Below are positions 22,416-34,602 of a DNA stretch of 64,000 nucleotides, one piece after another (position 1 is the first letter of the stretch; each line of letters starts with the position of its first letter). The stretch covers positions 62,001 through 126,000 of the forward strand of contig JBEWZL010000162.1 of assembly GCA_045837725.1 (NCBI GenBank), written 5' to 3'. The stretch is from Vermamoeba vermiformis (taxonomy: Eukaryota > Tubulinea > Echinamoebida). Under the pieces are notes generated by a model that did not search any database, was not told the DNA's origin, and saw nothing but the letters and a program-made list of their open reading frames with translations. The position numbers and the translations under genes were made by a program.

Positions 22416-25400
22416 ATGGCGAAACATAACGTTTGCGCGCAGGCCTTTCGAGACCGTGCGCGTCAATCTTCGCTGTTGCTCAAGAAGAACCTTATTTTAA
22501 TGGTACGTAGACTTTCCGACGTGATTTAAGGGCATTTACTAAACGGGATGCAGCAAAAATTGAATTACGTTGGAAAATTAATTTAATTTCAATATTCCTT
22601 GAACTGACCGTTCGTAGGTTCGTAACAAAAAGGCGTCAATTATCCAAATTCTTGTGCCGATAGGATTTATAGCCGTTGTAAGTCGATTTAGACCTAGATG
22701 AAGTTCAAATTACCCCCAATATTGATTAATTTACCTGTAGTTATTTTTATTACAATTTGCCAACCAAGAAAATGATAGAAGATCGGTAGACAGACGATAT
22801 AGTAAGTTTTGAATTTCGGATTCGTTACAACGTCATACACAAAAGACACCAAGCGGTTACGTAACAACTATTAATACTAAAATTTACAATTATTTTAGCC
22901 CGAAATTCTTCGGATCAGCCTATCGTGCCTATTCCCCGTTGCAATAAATTCCCCGACAAGGATGTCTGTTACACTTTGGCTTATACAAACTCACGCGATA
23001 AGAATGTGCAGCTCATTATGGAACAAGTAAGCCCAATAATATCATATTTACATAGGCGTATTATATTACCTTGTGAAACGTAAAATGTGTCGCGCGCCAG
23101 ATTCACTAACGATTATTTCGCGAGCAGATCAAGTACGATAATGAAATACCCGACGAAGAGGTGATAACATTCATAAGCGAGTCGCAATCTAATGTATTCT
23201 TATTGAATAATCCGAACATGACGACTGCTGGTACGTGGATTTGCTTCGAAAAAATTCATTATCAATTCTAAGTGCTTCAAATTTAGTGTATCATATTACC
23301 CTCGATTACGGATGTGACTCTATATCGTCAGCTTACGCTAGGGAGGTTTGCTTCGGTCAAGAGTACGTCATCATGATTTTGTAGCGGAGCTCAGATCTGA
23401 CTTTGAATTTAATAGGCATGATTTGGATGAGATCCGAGGCATGCGATATGTGTTGCAATATAACAATACGTTCACTGGCTACAAAGGCACATTTGTCGAT
23501 CCATTCCCTGTCGTAGCTCTGCCTTTCTTACGCGCACTCGATCGAGCAGTTTGTAAGTCGGACAACTTATTCCTATACTCCTAGATACTCATATTGCATA
23601 TAGTCTGGCTTTTCGGTCGCGTAGAGTACGAAGTGGTGTTACTTCCCTTCCCACATCCAACTTTGGCTACGACCGACGTGATTGGTACTGTTGGTCCTTA
23701 CTTTTTCTTCGGCGCATTGATGTTCAATTTTGTTATTCAAATTGGGCAAATTGTAACGGAGAACGAGTTCAAACTACGAGAAAGCATGAAAGTCATGGGT
23801 CTCAGAGTAAGTTATTACCAAATAAGGAAATCTCGAGCAAGTCACGCGATGAGATTAATCGTTCCAAAAATAGGACTTTTCGTTCTGGTTCACCTGGCTA
23901 GTGACTAACATCATTATGAACACGATCTCCGTGCTCATCTTGATCTGCGCCGGATTACTCTTCCAATTCCCTTTCTTCCTCAAAAACGATTTCCCGCTCT
24001 ACTTGATCCACTTCTTTTTGTTCGGTTTGTCCATGGTCCCTGCAGCCCTATTCGTAGCTACATTGATCAAGTCTGCTTCTACGTCAAGTAAGTAATACAA
24101 CGGAGTTTCATTGGTCGCGCGATGTACTGTATTGTTGTCGTCGTGGGAAATTTCATAATCATTCATGAACGACATTTCTGATATTTCCTATTATAGCCTC
24201 CCTCGGCTTCATTATTTTCTTGGTCGGATCGATTATCCAAGTTGCAGCAGGCCAGATTTATCGTGAAGAAGTCAACTTGGGATGGCGAGTGGTCTTCTCT
24301 TTCTTCCCATTTGCAGTTTTCTCCAAGGGTTTGAGTGACTTGGGCCGATACGCACGTGACGACAAGAACGGCATGAGATGGGAAGAACGAGCGGATTATG
24401 GATTCTTCCCTCTGTCGGAACAATGGAACTGGTACGGCATTGACATTGGCATCTACATTGTCTTGACTTGGTTCTTCGACGCCGTGTTGTACTTGAAGCT
24501 CAAGCCTTGGTTCATGTTCACTAGATCTTATTGGGTCGGCGCCAAGAAGAAATCCGTGCAAAAGGTAACTTTTGGCAACGAAAATTCTCCACGCTAGCAT
24601 TTCAAACCCTAACGAATATGTGTGCAGGCGAGTGCTGATGACGATGCAGCTATTGAGTTGCTCGAGAGTGTCAAAGACGTCGATGTGCGTGAAGAAGAGG
24701 ACATGATCAAGTCAGGTCAGGTCAGCGACAAGGCTGCCGTTGTGTTGAACAGACTCGTCAAGACTTACCAAAAGAAGTCATGTGGCTGCTGTCCTACAGC
24801 TGGTGGCATCTTCCGTGCAGTCAAAGGCACTTACTTGACCATGTAAGTATCGCTCAAATACGTTCAGTTGCACGAACACTTTTACTCATGTTTTGTTCGT
24901 AGTGACGAAGGCAATTTGCTCGTGTTGTTGGGTCACAACGGAGCAGGCAAGACCACCACTATCGGCATGCTGACTGGTCTGTTGTCACCCACTGCCGGTG
25001 ACGCGTTGATCTTCGGCAACTCTATCATCAGCGGCATGGACGAGATCCGTAAAGTGATGGGTGTTTGCCCTCAATACGACGTATTGTGGAACCAATTGAC
25101 CGGTCGCGAACACTTGGAATTGTTTGCTGCTTTGAAGGAAGTCAGCAGAGGCCAACTTGAACGCGAAGTCGTAGAGCGTTTGACCGACGTTGACTTGCTC
25201 AAGGCTCAAGATATTCCTTCGGGCAATTATTCCGGTGGTATGAAACGACGTCTGTCAGTCGCTATTGCCTTAATTGGTAATCCCAAGATTGTGTTCTTGG
25301 ACGAGCCAACTACGGGCATGGATCCAGTCTCAAGGTATGACACGGTGTCATTTGCCTCGGAATTTCACGATATTAACATTTCCTTTTATAGACGTAAAGT

Positions 25401-26079
25401 TTGGAATTTGATCGAGCGTGTCAAGCGAGGTCGTGTGACACTTTTGACCACTCACTCGATGGAAGAAGCTGACATCTTGGGCGACAAAATTGCCATCATG
25501 AAGGACGGTTACATCGCTGCGGTTGGTACCAACTTGCGTCTCAAAAACAAGTTCGGCACTGGTTACTCCGTTACAATTCTTTCTGAAGCCGAGAAGACTC
25601 AAGCTGTCCGAGAATTCGTGGAAAAAGAATTCGCTGAACGAGTCGCTAATGACGCCAACAATAAGAAAGAGTCAATTGTTGACGGTGTGGAAGAAGAACA
25701 GTTCTCATTGATGAGTGAAATGCCTGGTGTTTTGGAGTACAAGATTCCTTCGCGCTATGCGGACACGATGTCTGATTTCTTCGAAAACGTTGAAGGCCGC
25801 AGAAAAGAATTCGGCATTCACGACGTGCAGCTCAGTTTGACTACTTTGGAAGACGTAAGTATAGCCACAAAATGATGATGATATAGGTCTTATTAACCAT
25901 ATCTGCATTAGGTCTTCTTGCGTGTGGCTCATCAAGATGAATTCAAAGAGAAGCCAATTCGCAAGTACAAAACTAACTTCACGACTCAATTCGCTTTGCT
26001 CGGTGTTGCCATGGCTGTCATGTTAGCTGCTGCTATCATCTCTAGCCGGTGTTCTGATGCCAATCCCCATCCCCATTAA
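22416..26079 (+). CDS. Half-size A-type ABC transporter (ABCA) 2, probably fused to the PhoD-like module that follows
   Basis: Second half-size ABCA. The ATG at 22416 starts MAKHNVCAQAFRDRAR. One helix follows (ASIIQILVPIGFIAV), then a large extracytosolic loop, then helices from about 23660 to 24500. The ATPase domain runs about 24890-25930: GHNGAGKTTTIGML (Walker A), VCPQYDVLWNQLTGREHLE, YSGGMKRRLS (signature), FLDEPTTGMDP (Walker B), TTHSMEEAD (switch His). After the domain's usual end (VFLRVAH) the frame continues through KYKTNFTTQFALLGV and a hydrophobic segment (AMAVMLAAAIIS) and meets a TAA at 26077. Dropping one C of cccc at 26065-26068 carries it straight into the PhoD-like sequence. 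The exon around 23377 also needs one added T. No room for a separate promoter lies between the two parts. Confidence 0.87.
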
Positions 26080-27529
26080 TCAAGCCGTTGTAAGTATCAA
26101 GCGACATAACCTCATCCCATCGATACTAATGTGCTCTGTTAGGCTCCTGCTCGTGCGGCTGAACCACGAATGTACGTTCCTGCCGGCACTTGGAGTTCGA
26201 CTTTGTATCCTTCTGGAGTCCTCGTTGGAGACGTACTTTACGACTCCGCGGTGATATCGCTACAAACGACAGCGATATCGAACATTGTGGTGCTCGAAGG
26301 CGATGGCGAGGCTGACACGTGGACAGTAGTTCAGACCTTCAATGACACCGTGCCTGTCACCTTCTTTAACTACATTCAGTTGACGATCGCCAATCTCACT
26401 GAAGACACGCCTTACACTGTCGTAGTCTACTCTTCGAACGACACTTCGCTGCACAGTGGCGCCACTCGTTTCAGAACGGCTTTGGATCCTGGTAAGTCAA
26501 TCGACTATTGATGACAAGTAGACACCAAAAACTAATATTTTAATACAGCCCGTGGTGTTGACAATAACCCGCGCAAGATCACTTTTGGAGCTTCATGCTG
26601 CTTGGGTCGTACTAACGCTCCGTTTGACTCGCTCCGATACGCTGCCAATGAGACCTTTGATTTCTTCATGTTGTTGGGTAACATGGCCTACTGTGACAAC
26701 GCTCAAAGCCCGCAACAATTTGCTGCTCGCTGGAACACGACTATGACCACTGAAGGATTCTTAGAGTTGGCCCGTTCGACCAGTTTCATCGCTACTTGGG
26801 ACGACCAAGAAATATTCGAGCAATGGAACTACGTCATTTACGACCCCAAGATCAGCGCTAGCTTTGCCTCCTCAAGTCTTAGCCAGCATTCCTCAACTCG
26901 TCCAGCTCGGCACTCAGACCTTCAGAAACAACATGCCGCAACGCAAGGGCCCGAATGACGGCATCTACAGATCGATTCAGTGGGGTGAAGTCATTGAGAT
27001 CTTCGTGCTTGATGTGCGCACCAATAGAACCAACGTGACAATGATTGCACAAGATCAAATGGACTGGTTGAAGTCAGGCTTGTTAAACAGCAATGCCGTG
27101 TTCAAGATCATCATGACATCGAACGCGTTCAGCAAATTGAACGGAATGCTTGGCAAGTTCACTGCGCCGTTCAGATGGGACGGATATGAAGCACAACAAA
27201 CTGAAGTGCTCGATCACGTGCACAACAATAACATTACTGGTGTGCTGTGGATCGCGGGAGGTCTGCAGTTTGGCATGTTTGCACACTTGGACAAGAACAA
27301 CACGGTCGGATGGAATTACTACGAAGTTGGTGTAGGTCCCTCTGGCTCTCAAATCAATACTTACTTGCGCTTGAATCCGTTCGTGAGCATCGATGCGGAT
27401 CAGATGGAGTTGGTATTTGACACTTGGACTTACACCAAGTTCGAGGCAGATCCAGTCTCACGAAACATGACAATTTCATTTGTCGATGATTCAGGCATAA
27501 CAATCGATTCTAAAGTTATAACGCTGTAA
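26057..27529 (+). CDS. PhoD-like phosphatase module, degenerate at the metal site
   Basis: PhoD/alkaline phosphatase D-type fold, read from MPIPIPINQAV through a Fn3-like N-terminal beta domain (about 26160-26490) to the metallophosphatase core and a stop at 27527-27529. The Cys of the KITFGASCC segment is kept. The family's GDxxYAD appears as GNMAYCD, WDDHE as WDDQE, and GDxH as GGLQ, so several metal ligands are gone. An extra base near 26863-26865 (ttt) breaks the frame; without it the reading is DPKISASLPPQVL and continuous. It is most likely the extracytosolic end of the upstream ABCA protein, joined through a membrane segment, and probably not an active phosphatase. A separate gene starting at 26057 without a signal peptide is the alternative. 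Confidence 0.75.
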
Positions 27530-27742
27530 ATTTAAATATTTATTATGTAATCAAATAAATGTAATTATCAAAGGTTATTCAACGAAGGCAGATTTTTGCC
27601 GACGATTTTTTGCGGTTGTGCTGAACTCCGAATGAGTTGGATATTTGATACCGAATCTAAGCTACTGATAACACGCACCATACGTCTAAATAACCTGGTG
27701 CGCTCATCATAACAACAATTAATTACTTTGGCTTGTGATCGG

Positions 27743-29667
27743 ATGGAAAAGGTTGACAAGGTTGGTAGCAGCGTTATAATTAATTTGCAAATAGTTACTT
27801 AAATTAATATGTACGTTTTGTTTTACTAGGAACACGATTTCTTGTTCGATCTGCCGCCCGAATTAACGGATTTAATATTTTCTTACCTATCCCATTCAAA
27901 ATGGAAATTTTACATGCGAAGAGTTTGCAAAAAATGGTTGAACTGGGTCAATATTACTGATTTTACACTTGGATTGGTATTTGGTCACGAGCTGAACGAG
28001 ATCACAGAGTGGTTTTCAAAATACCAAACTTCATTCGGCTTGAATTTTGCCAAAGCTTCGATACATAATATTGGAACTGATCAATATGCGCCATTAACAG
28101 CATTGTCAAACTTAACTTCATTGATAATTGCGAACAAAAATCAAGCCGTGACGGATGGCAAAGATCCAACTTTTCTTGCAACTATGACAAACTTGGAACA
28201 ACTAGACATTCATATGGTATCCACAGCAACCATAACATCATTAACGAATCTTAAGAAACTAGCAACGGGTGTATTCACTATCAAAGACTATTATGGGGAC
28301 GAACAAATTTTGGACGAAGAGATCAAGCTGAATCTGCCTTTTTTAGAATCTGCAAGCTTTCACGCAATCAATCCGAGGGATCTACCTCCATTAATAAGCG
28401 ATAGTTCTAGATTGACACATTTATCTCTGTATCGATACAAGAATATTCAAAAAACATATTTGGATCAGTTAACAAACTTGAAGACACTCCAGATCAGCGC
28501 ACAAAAAATTTATAGTTTGACCGAGGATTATAAATATTATCACACGATGTTGATCAAACTCGATAGATCATTACCTAGTTTAGAATCATTGACGCTGATT
28601 CAATCGACGAATACAGATCTTACAATTTTAGATACAATGCTCAAATTGACGTACTTAGAAATCAATCCAAATACCTACGTAAAGAATAGCACATTGATGT
28701 ACTTTAAGGATGTAGAGCTATTAACAAATTTGCGAGTACTGAAGTTGCGAGAAGTCGATCACGATCTGGATCTCAGCAGATTAAAGCAGCTTTCATCACT
28801 TCACCTATTTAAACAATTGAAATCCGGATTTGCATTCGATAGAACTTTAGGAAGCGTCAGTATCGATAAATTGAAGGAATTGACGGTGCAAAATTTGGAT
28901 CAGGATCAATCAGTTTCACCAATTTCCAAATTTAGTAATGTGATGAATTTGGATATATCATTCAGTACAACGGGCGTAGCGAAATATATTGTAGATTTAT
29001 CGCCAATAATGACATTAACGAATTTAACGAGGCTTTCAATTCATTGTGGCATCTTCGGGTCTCTTAATATCACCATCAACGGAATTTCTAAATTAGGAAA
29101 TTCTTTACGAACGTTGTCTATCTTCAATCGCACTGGCGAAATATCAGAAGGACTGGAAGAATTGAAGTGTTTGAAGCATTTGAACAGCTTGGAAGTTGTT
29201 AGCCTAGCCAATGACTTGGACATTCGCGGCATAAGTGCACTGGAATCGTTGAAAATTAATGCGAATAATTTCAACTTCAACAAAGAAGACTTGAAATACC
29301 TCACACACCTGTCATTAGAAATGCCGTTACAAAATTGGAGTGATTTAAATCACATGACCTCATTAGAGTCATTTGAACTACGTATAATCCCATTAGAACA
29401 GCCTGAAGCACTGTTAGAATTGACGGCGTTGAAGAATTTGAAAACTGTATTATTACCGAATTCAACGTGGCATGATAATTTAACAAAATTATCGCAATTG
29501 CATACATTTAACTTATGTAAGTCGAGAATATTTAATAGTCGTATTAATACTCACTACTAAACTAATGTTTTAGACGGACTTAATTCGATACCGTATAGCA
29601 CTGACAAGTTGCGCGAGAAAATTCCGTTGTATACGGAGTATAGGAACCCAACACCAGTATTCATGTA
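27743..29667 (+). CDS. F-box / leucine-rich-repeat protein
   Basis: Likely substrate receptor of an SCF ubiquitin ligase. A short first exon (MEKVDK, ATG 27743) is joined to a long exon starting EHDF, and a small last exon ends at 29665-29667. The F-box is at the N-terminus (LPPELTDLIFSYLSH, with VCKKWLNW). The rest is a series of irregular leucine-rich repeats of the form LTNLTSLxI / LKHLNSLEVVSL. Length is about 605 residues. The donor after MEKVDK (gttggt) is weak, so the start is less sure than the body. The target is unknown. Confidence 0.8.
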
Positions 29668-29850
29668 AAAAGACAGTAAAATTGTTGAATTTTAATCAAT
29701 CGCCGTTTTTACCCAACGAGGCGCTTCCTGCGAAGAATTTTAAATCAATAGCCTCTTTTACCAAACGAGGCGCTTCATGTAAAAAAAAACAACAGTAAAC
29801 TTGTTGAATTTTAACTCAATAGCCTCTTTTAGCCAACAAGGAGCTTCATG
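29661..29850. repeat. Tandem hairpin repeats at the 3' end of the F-box/LRR gene
   Basis: About three related units of roughly 50-70 bases. Each contains ttgaattttaa-tcaat, then gcctcttttaccaaacgaggc or a close variant, then gcttcatg. The gcctc/gaggc arms pair, so each unit can fold as a short hairpin. The first unit begins inside the last codons and stop of the F-box/LRR gene (ttcatgtaa) and later units repeat that text. The remaining bases to 30027 hold no gene. Confidence 0.7.
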
Positions 29851-30027
29851 CGAATAATTTTCTCGACTAATTATTTGTTCATATTGCGACGTCGTTCCTT
29901 CGATCGCCATTCCCCTGCAATGCCAATTAAAGATCGAACTTAATTAAACGCATCAAAAGACAATTTTATTCGAACTGTTGTTTGGTACTAAATCCGCAAG
30001 GAATGACATTTCACTATTTTCGTGACG

Positions 30028-31163
30028 ATGAGCAACAGTATGGCAGAATCAAATAAAAACTTATTGATTATTGGAATTACCGGTCGATTAGGTACGCAAT
30101 ATGCATAATATCCTTGGAGTTGTATCGCTAATGCCTGGTTAAGGATCGTACATGGTTCCTTTGCTGAAGGATAGAAATATTAGAGCAAAATTGTTAGTAA
30201 GAGATATAAGAAGAGCCAAAGAGAAATATCCAGATTTGAACGAAAGTAAGCAAGATCTTGATTTTTGAAAATAATATCTTGCAAATTATTTACACAAGCA
30301 AAAATAATCATTGCCTTGCTCTAACGTCAAGTACTCATGCCTACGACAGCAATATAATTTAATGAATGGCTATTTATTGAATACTAACCTGAATTGCGTC
30401 CAGATTTCGAGTTTGTTAGTGGAGATGTGACAAACAAAGAGAGCCTTCACGCAGCCTTTAAGGACGTTACGCAAGTCATTTGTTTGCAAGGTCCCACGAA
30501 CTATTTATTTCGGCTCTAATAAGTCTTATGACTGCGATTATGTTGGTATCAAAAATATTATTGACGAATTGAAAGACCAAAATACAAAAACGAACAAATT
30601 TGATAAAATAGTCGTTGTATCCTCTATCGGTGTTGAAAACAAATGGTAAGAAGTTGACGGATCAGGCAAAGGCACGAGACTAATGTTCCCAAACCATTTT
30701 TAGGAAGTCTATCTTCCTCAACTTGTCGCTTGGAAACTACGGAAAATGGAAAAAAGCAGGCGAAGATTACATTAAACAGAGCGGCTTAGATTACGTTATC
30801 GTTAGACCAGGTAAAACCCGAATCTAACTTCGGATCTTGTTTCTCATTCTAATCATGCAATTTCTAGGCATGTTAACGAATGAAAGTCATACCGGACATG
30901 TTACTTTAGGCCAAGGTGATACTTTTTGGTGGAAACGAACAACAAGAGGCGATATTGCTTTAACATGTCTTGAAGTACGTTGACCTTAAGTGTTTCAGCA
31001 CTGATAAGTAAAACAAGAACTAATGTTACATTTATATCATTAGGCAATGGCGCAAAAGAATTTCCGCAACGTCACGTTCGAAATGCTCACAGATCCGAAT
31101 CCGCAGTCATCCGTCTTCGATTGGTCTGCGCACTTCGGCAAACTGGTTAAAGATGCAAAATAA
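30028..31163 (+). CDS. NmrA-type NAD(P)-binding oxidoreductase-like protein
   Basis: Atypical short-chain dehydrogenase of the NmrA/NAD(P)-binding family. Six exons. The dinucleotide motif GITGRLGSYM is split by the first intron. LLVRDIRRAKEKYP, FVSGDVTNKESL, DVTQVICLQGPT, VGIKNIIDELK and SGLDYVIVRPG follow in the family order. The active-site Tyr of classical SDRs is not obvious, as in NmrA-like sensors. One anomaly: at 30508-30510 (ttt) the frame meets tandem stops, and ignoring one T restores YLFGSNKSYDCDYVGIKN. The role could be redox sensing or an unknown reduction. It converges with the F-box gene on the other strand. Confidence 0.8.
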
Positions 31164-31324
31164 GGCACAACTTTCTCCCACGATCGAGTTTATTGTATAT
31201 ACAGGGATCTTATATGAAAAGAAACAAACTTTATAAAACTATTAAATACAAGTGGGTTTTTGTAACGGATCCTCGGTGAGATTGAACGCTACAAATTAAT
31301 ACAAAACGCCAATAAATAAGTATC

Positions 31325-33099
31325 TTACTTCGTTTCGGAACTATTACTGCTATTACTGCTCATTAGCGGGCCTTGATCCGACCCAAGGATCGGATTAGAT
31401 GCGTTACTCAACATTAAACTGTCTCGTCCTGTGAAGTCGCTCGGCTCCTTCAAGCCAATATTGTTCTTGTTGATGTACTTCAGCAAGTTTCTCGCTGACC
31501 AGATCAAGTAGTCGTCGTCAATGACTTCAATACCATCGACGAGCATTTCGAGCAGATCCGTCACTTTGTATTTCATCTCCATCGGCTGATCTGCGTATGA
31601 AATAGTAACTGTGAACTCGCCGGGACCACTGTCAGTAAAAGCAATTCCCAAAGACGCTTGGCTATAAAAACAATTGTTAGCATGAAAGATCTCGCGACAA
31701 GGTCTGAAAACTGATTCAAAGTTCTATTTCTAGTAATATGCATACCTAAACTCTGGTATCTTCGTGTCTATAATTAAGTTTTCTTTAAGTAAGTCTTCAA
31801 ATTTGACTTCGAATTTTTGTCCCGCTCGTTGCGACTTGCGAATTGACTTTCTATTAATAGAATTATATTAATAAGGCTTGCTATATACTCTAAAATTAAA
31901 TGGAGCCATATGGCATATACTATTGAGTGCATTGGTATTATTTTTGTAATTCGTACCTCTTTTGAACGCTGATCGCGTAACGGCGCTTCCAAGTTGGCAA
32001 GAAATTAACCTCTTTAGTCAATGCCTGCATTTCTGGATCTACTTTTCCGAGCACTCTTTCAAGGCGCTCTTTCAAAGATAGCAATGTGTTCTCGCAGAGT
32101 TGTTTCCAGATGCTTTCGTCTCGTTCAGCTCTGAAGATAAAAATGTTAATATAGAGTAATTATGATGAGTAAAAGACGATACTTCGATAATATGTTACTA
32201 AATTTGCTCATAATTCAATTTCTCTATATTTACAGTATTTAAATTGAATTTTTTGGGTTTGCTCTATTAAACTAGAAACAAGAATTGTGTTCATAACAAA
32301 AGAAATTAAATATAATCATAAATATGTGCAGTACTTACAGGTTCCAAGCTTTACAAACAAGACTGCAGTTCAGCAGATCTTGGGAATCCAACATTGAAAA
32401 AATTCGTACGAGAACTTTCTTGGGCAGAACGATCTTCTTAGGCGCATCGAACCTCCATCGACCACTAGCAGTCAAGTCGTAACTGCTATGACCTTTCATC
32501 ATTTGTCTGCGGCGAATTTCTCGAAGCTTGGATACGATCTTGGCTTCTGGTGTTTGAGCGCTTTTGCCGCTTGCAAATTGACCAGCAGTAGCGGTCTTAG
32601 CATGACCGTTAGTTGCCTCATCGGCAGGGAAGTCAACAGTCTTGATTATCAATTTTCTGTGCGACGAGCGCTTTGGGATCTGGATGAGCTTATCGCCGCT
32701 TTTGTCGTCGTGGATGCGGCCATTAGGCACTGCCAAGAACTGGCCTGTGTTTTCCTTTGGTTCGGGTTTAACCTCTCGTCGAGAAATCCGAGGAGATCTG
32801 GCGCCAATAGGCTCGTCGAGTTCGTTTCTTGGTTTGTTCGAGGGAGATGCAGGCGAGATCGTCTTAAATGAGGCAAATTCTCTCTTCTTAACAGGCGTTT
32901 CTTCTTCCTCTAATGATTTCCGCGAGTTCTTAAGTTCTGTAGCTGGCTGTTGTTGTTGAACTTCGATCTTCGCATCGGCTGGTTCATCTGCATCTGGATT
33001 TGCTTCATCCTTCTTCTTCTTGCTCTTCTTAATCGTAAGAGTATCTGTTGATTTGCTCCTAATGTTGAATAGCTTCTTTAGTGACGATAACTTCGACAT
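31325..33099 (-). CDS. F-box protein with long charged N-terminus
   Basis: ATG at 33097-33099. The first exon (32339-33099) encodes a lysine- and proline-rich, probably disordered region of about 200 residues, then an F-box ending it (LPKKVLVRIFSMLDSQDLLNCS, with LVCKAWNL across the intron). Three more exons cover LAERDESIWKQLCE, an alpha-helical stretch, and a beta-rich C-terminal part (GEFTVTISYADQPMEMKY) before a Ser-rich end. F-box then W-rich segment is the usual adaptor start. The C-terminal domain is not one that I recognise. Probably an SCF subunit; target unknown. Confidence 0.78.
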
Positions 33100-33789
33100 G
33101 GCTTAAAGTAAGTTGTTGCGGATTTGTTTTGATTGAGTTGAGGGCCTAATACAGCTTGTTACTTTACGGAACAATATACAAGTTTATGCGCAAGGGATTA
33201 TACGCGCTAATTTAGATTATTATTTGAACCTTTTGAGGTGGCGCTGTGGCTTTAAGAAATGAAAATGAAATTGAGGCGAAAAATAGTTTCCTTAATTCTC
33301 ATCTTTTCATAAAAAATCGACGTACATCGAAGAAAATTGCATACATTTTTGTTTTTTCGCTCGCGATGATTGAGCAAAAACTAATAAATTATGAAATTTC
33401 CGCAAAACTACACTACATTTTCGGTGATATTTTTCTGAAAGCATCATTATGAAACGAACATTGCTGTGTAAATTATCATGTTGAACAGTTATTCCGTCAA
33501 TATATTGAATTTAGAATGCTATCTTGCAACTTGCTGGTAATCCGGATGCTAATCCCCAAAAAACTTTCCAGTTGGAAGGTTACAATTTCAAGTCACGTAT
33601 AGCTGCTCCACAACGACGGTAATTTTACGTATTTATCTTATATTAAACTTACCTTTTTCTATATTAGTTAAGGCTTTGAAAATTATCGTTGAACATTGCG
33701 AGTCCATTAATTTGACGAAGAGGCGCTCGAAGGATCGATCTTATCAGCAGGTACCATAACCGTGGCCTTGCCTATTAATTATTTTGTTA
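33100..33789. other. Intergenic stretch with a possible orphan exon (33515-33618, plus strand)
   Basis: 690 bases between two minus-strand genes. Most is AT-rich and empty. At 33515-33618 a stretch flanked by tttag and gtaattt reads, on the plus strand, as TFQLEGYNFKSRIAAPQRR at its end, which loosely recalls the N-terminal linker of beta-ureidopropionase. No adjoining exon continues it in frame. TGCGGAT lies at 33117-33123, close to the F-box gene start. Confidence 0.3.
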
Positions 33790-34602
33790 TTAAATGGTTG
33801 CACAATGGTTCCAAGTTCTGATCCGGTTTGCTGTTTTTAGGAAGTAGTATTTTTGGAAAATGGGTTTGTGTTCGTTTCGACGAAGATATTCTCGATGATA
33901 TAGGAATATACGACAAGTATACCTTCAATAACGAGCTCGCCATGTTGGTTATAGCAATTTGTTTCAAATTCGGCGATCTTCTTTTTCAGCGTGAGCAACG
34001 TGACGCGAGCGGTAACGGTGTCATTAATAAATACAGGCTTCTTGAACTGGAGATCTTGACTATAAGAATCATAATTAAATTAAATTACTAGCTTATTTGT
34101 GGACAAAACTGAAACTTACTTCAGGTAGATAGAGCCGGGACCAGGGAGGTTAGTGCCTGCCACTGCGGAAATCAACGACGCAGATAAAAATCCGTGCACT
34201 ATTTTCTTGCCGAATTTCGTCTTGCTTGCGTATTCAGAGGACAGATGCACGGGATTAGTGTCAAGCGATAGATTCGCGAAGCTTTGGACCTAAGAGAAGC
34301 ACAATAATTATTTAAAAGTATTTACATGAGGTACGACATCATTAATGGCAGCTAGGTGAGATTTAATTGCAATTATTCTGATTCAACTCAAAAAAATCTT
34401 TTTTTGAACTTACATCGTCTTCATTAAATTGTTTTGATATTTGCGCCCAATGACCAACTTTAATATAACCTCCTCTATACTCATTATTAATATCCGGCTT
34501 GGTTGATAAAGCCCGCGCAAATTTGTTGTTGATCGTTTTACGCGATCTGACACTCGTTCTGACGAGATTGTTTAATATTGATGTTTTAACGATAGTGTTC
34601 AT
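33790..34602 (-). CDS. MaoC-like (R)-specific enoyl-CoA / 3-hydroxyacyl-thioester dehydratase, probably mitochondrial
   Basis: Hot-dog-fold hydratase acting on 3-hydroxyacyl thioesters, as in mitochondrial fatty-acid synthesis (HTD2 type) or beta-oxidation. Four exons (34414-34602, 34120-34289, 33923-34059, 33790-33830). The signature is LDTNPVHLSSEYA (catalytic Asp and His), then KFGKKIVHGFLSASLIS and GPGSIYLK, QDLQFKKPVFINDTV. The first 45 residues are rich in Arg, Lys, Ser and Thr with no acidic run (SVRSRKTINNKFARALS), a good mitochondrial presequence. The last exon adds only 13 residues. Divergent from the PIAS gene. Confidence 0.85.

Noticed and set aside
23340-23390. A 29-nt intron in the second ABCA gene
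   Set aside because: Shorter than any intron that I trust here; a missing T in tttt at 23377-23380 is simpler, though a longer intron from the TGT codon cannot be excluded.
30470-30540. A 49-nt intron (gtcatt...taataag) to explain the break in the NmrA-type gene
   Set aside because: It keeps frame but removes VICLQGPT, a conserved part of the fold, and its donor is poor; a single extra T explains the data better.
33246-33452. Plus-strand open frame of 68 codons
   Set aside because: AT-rich, no splice context, no homology recognised; looks like chance.
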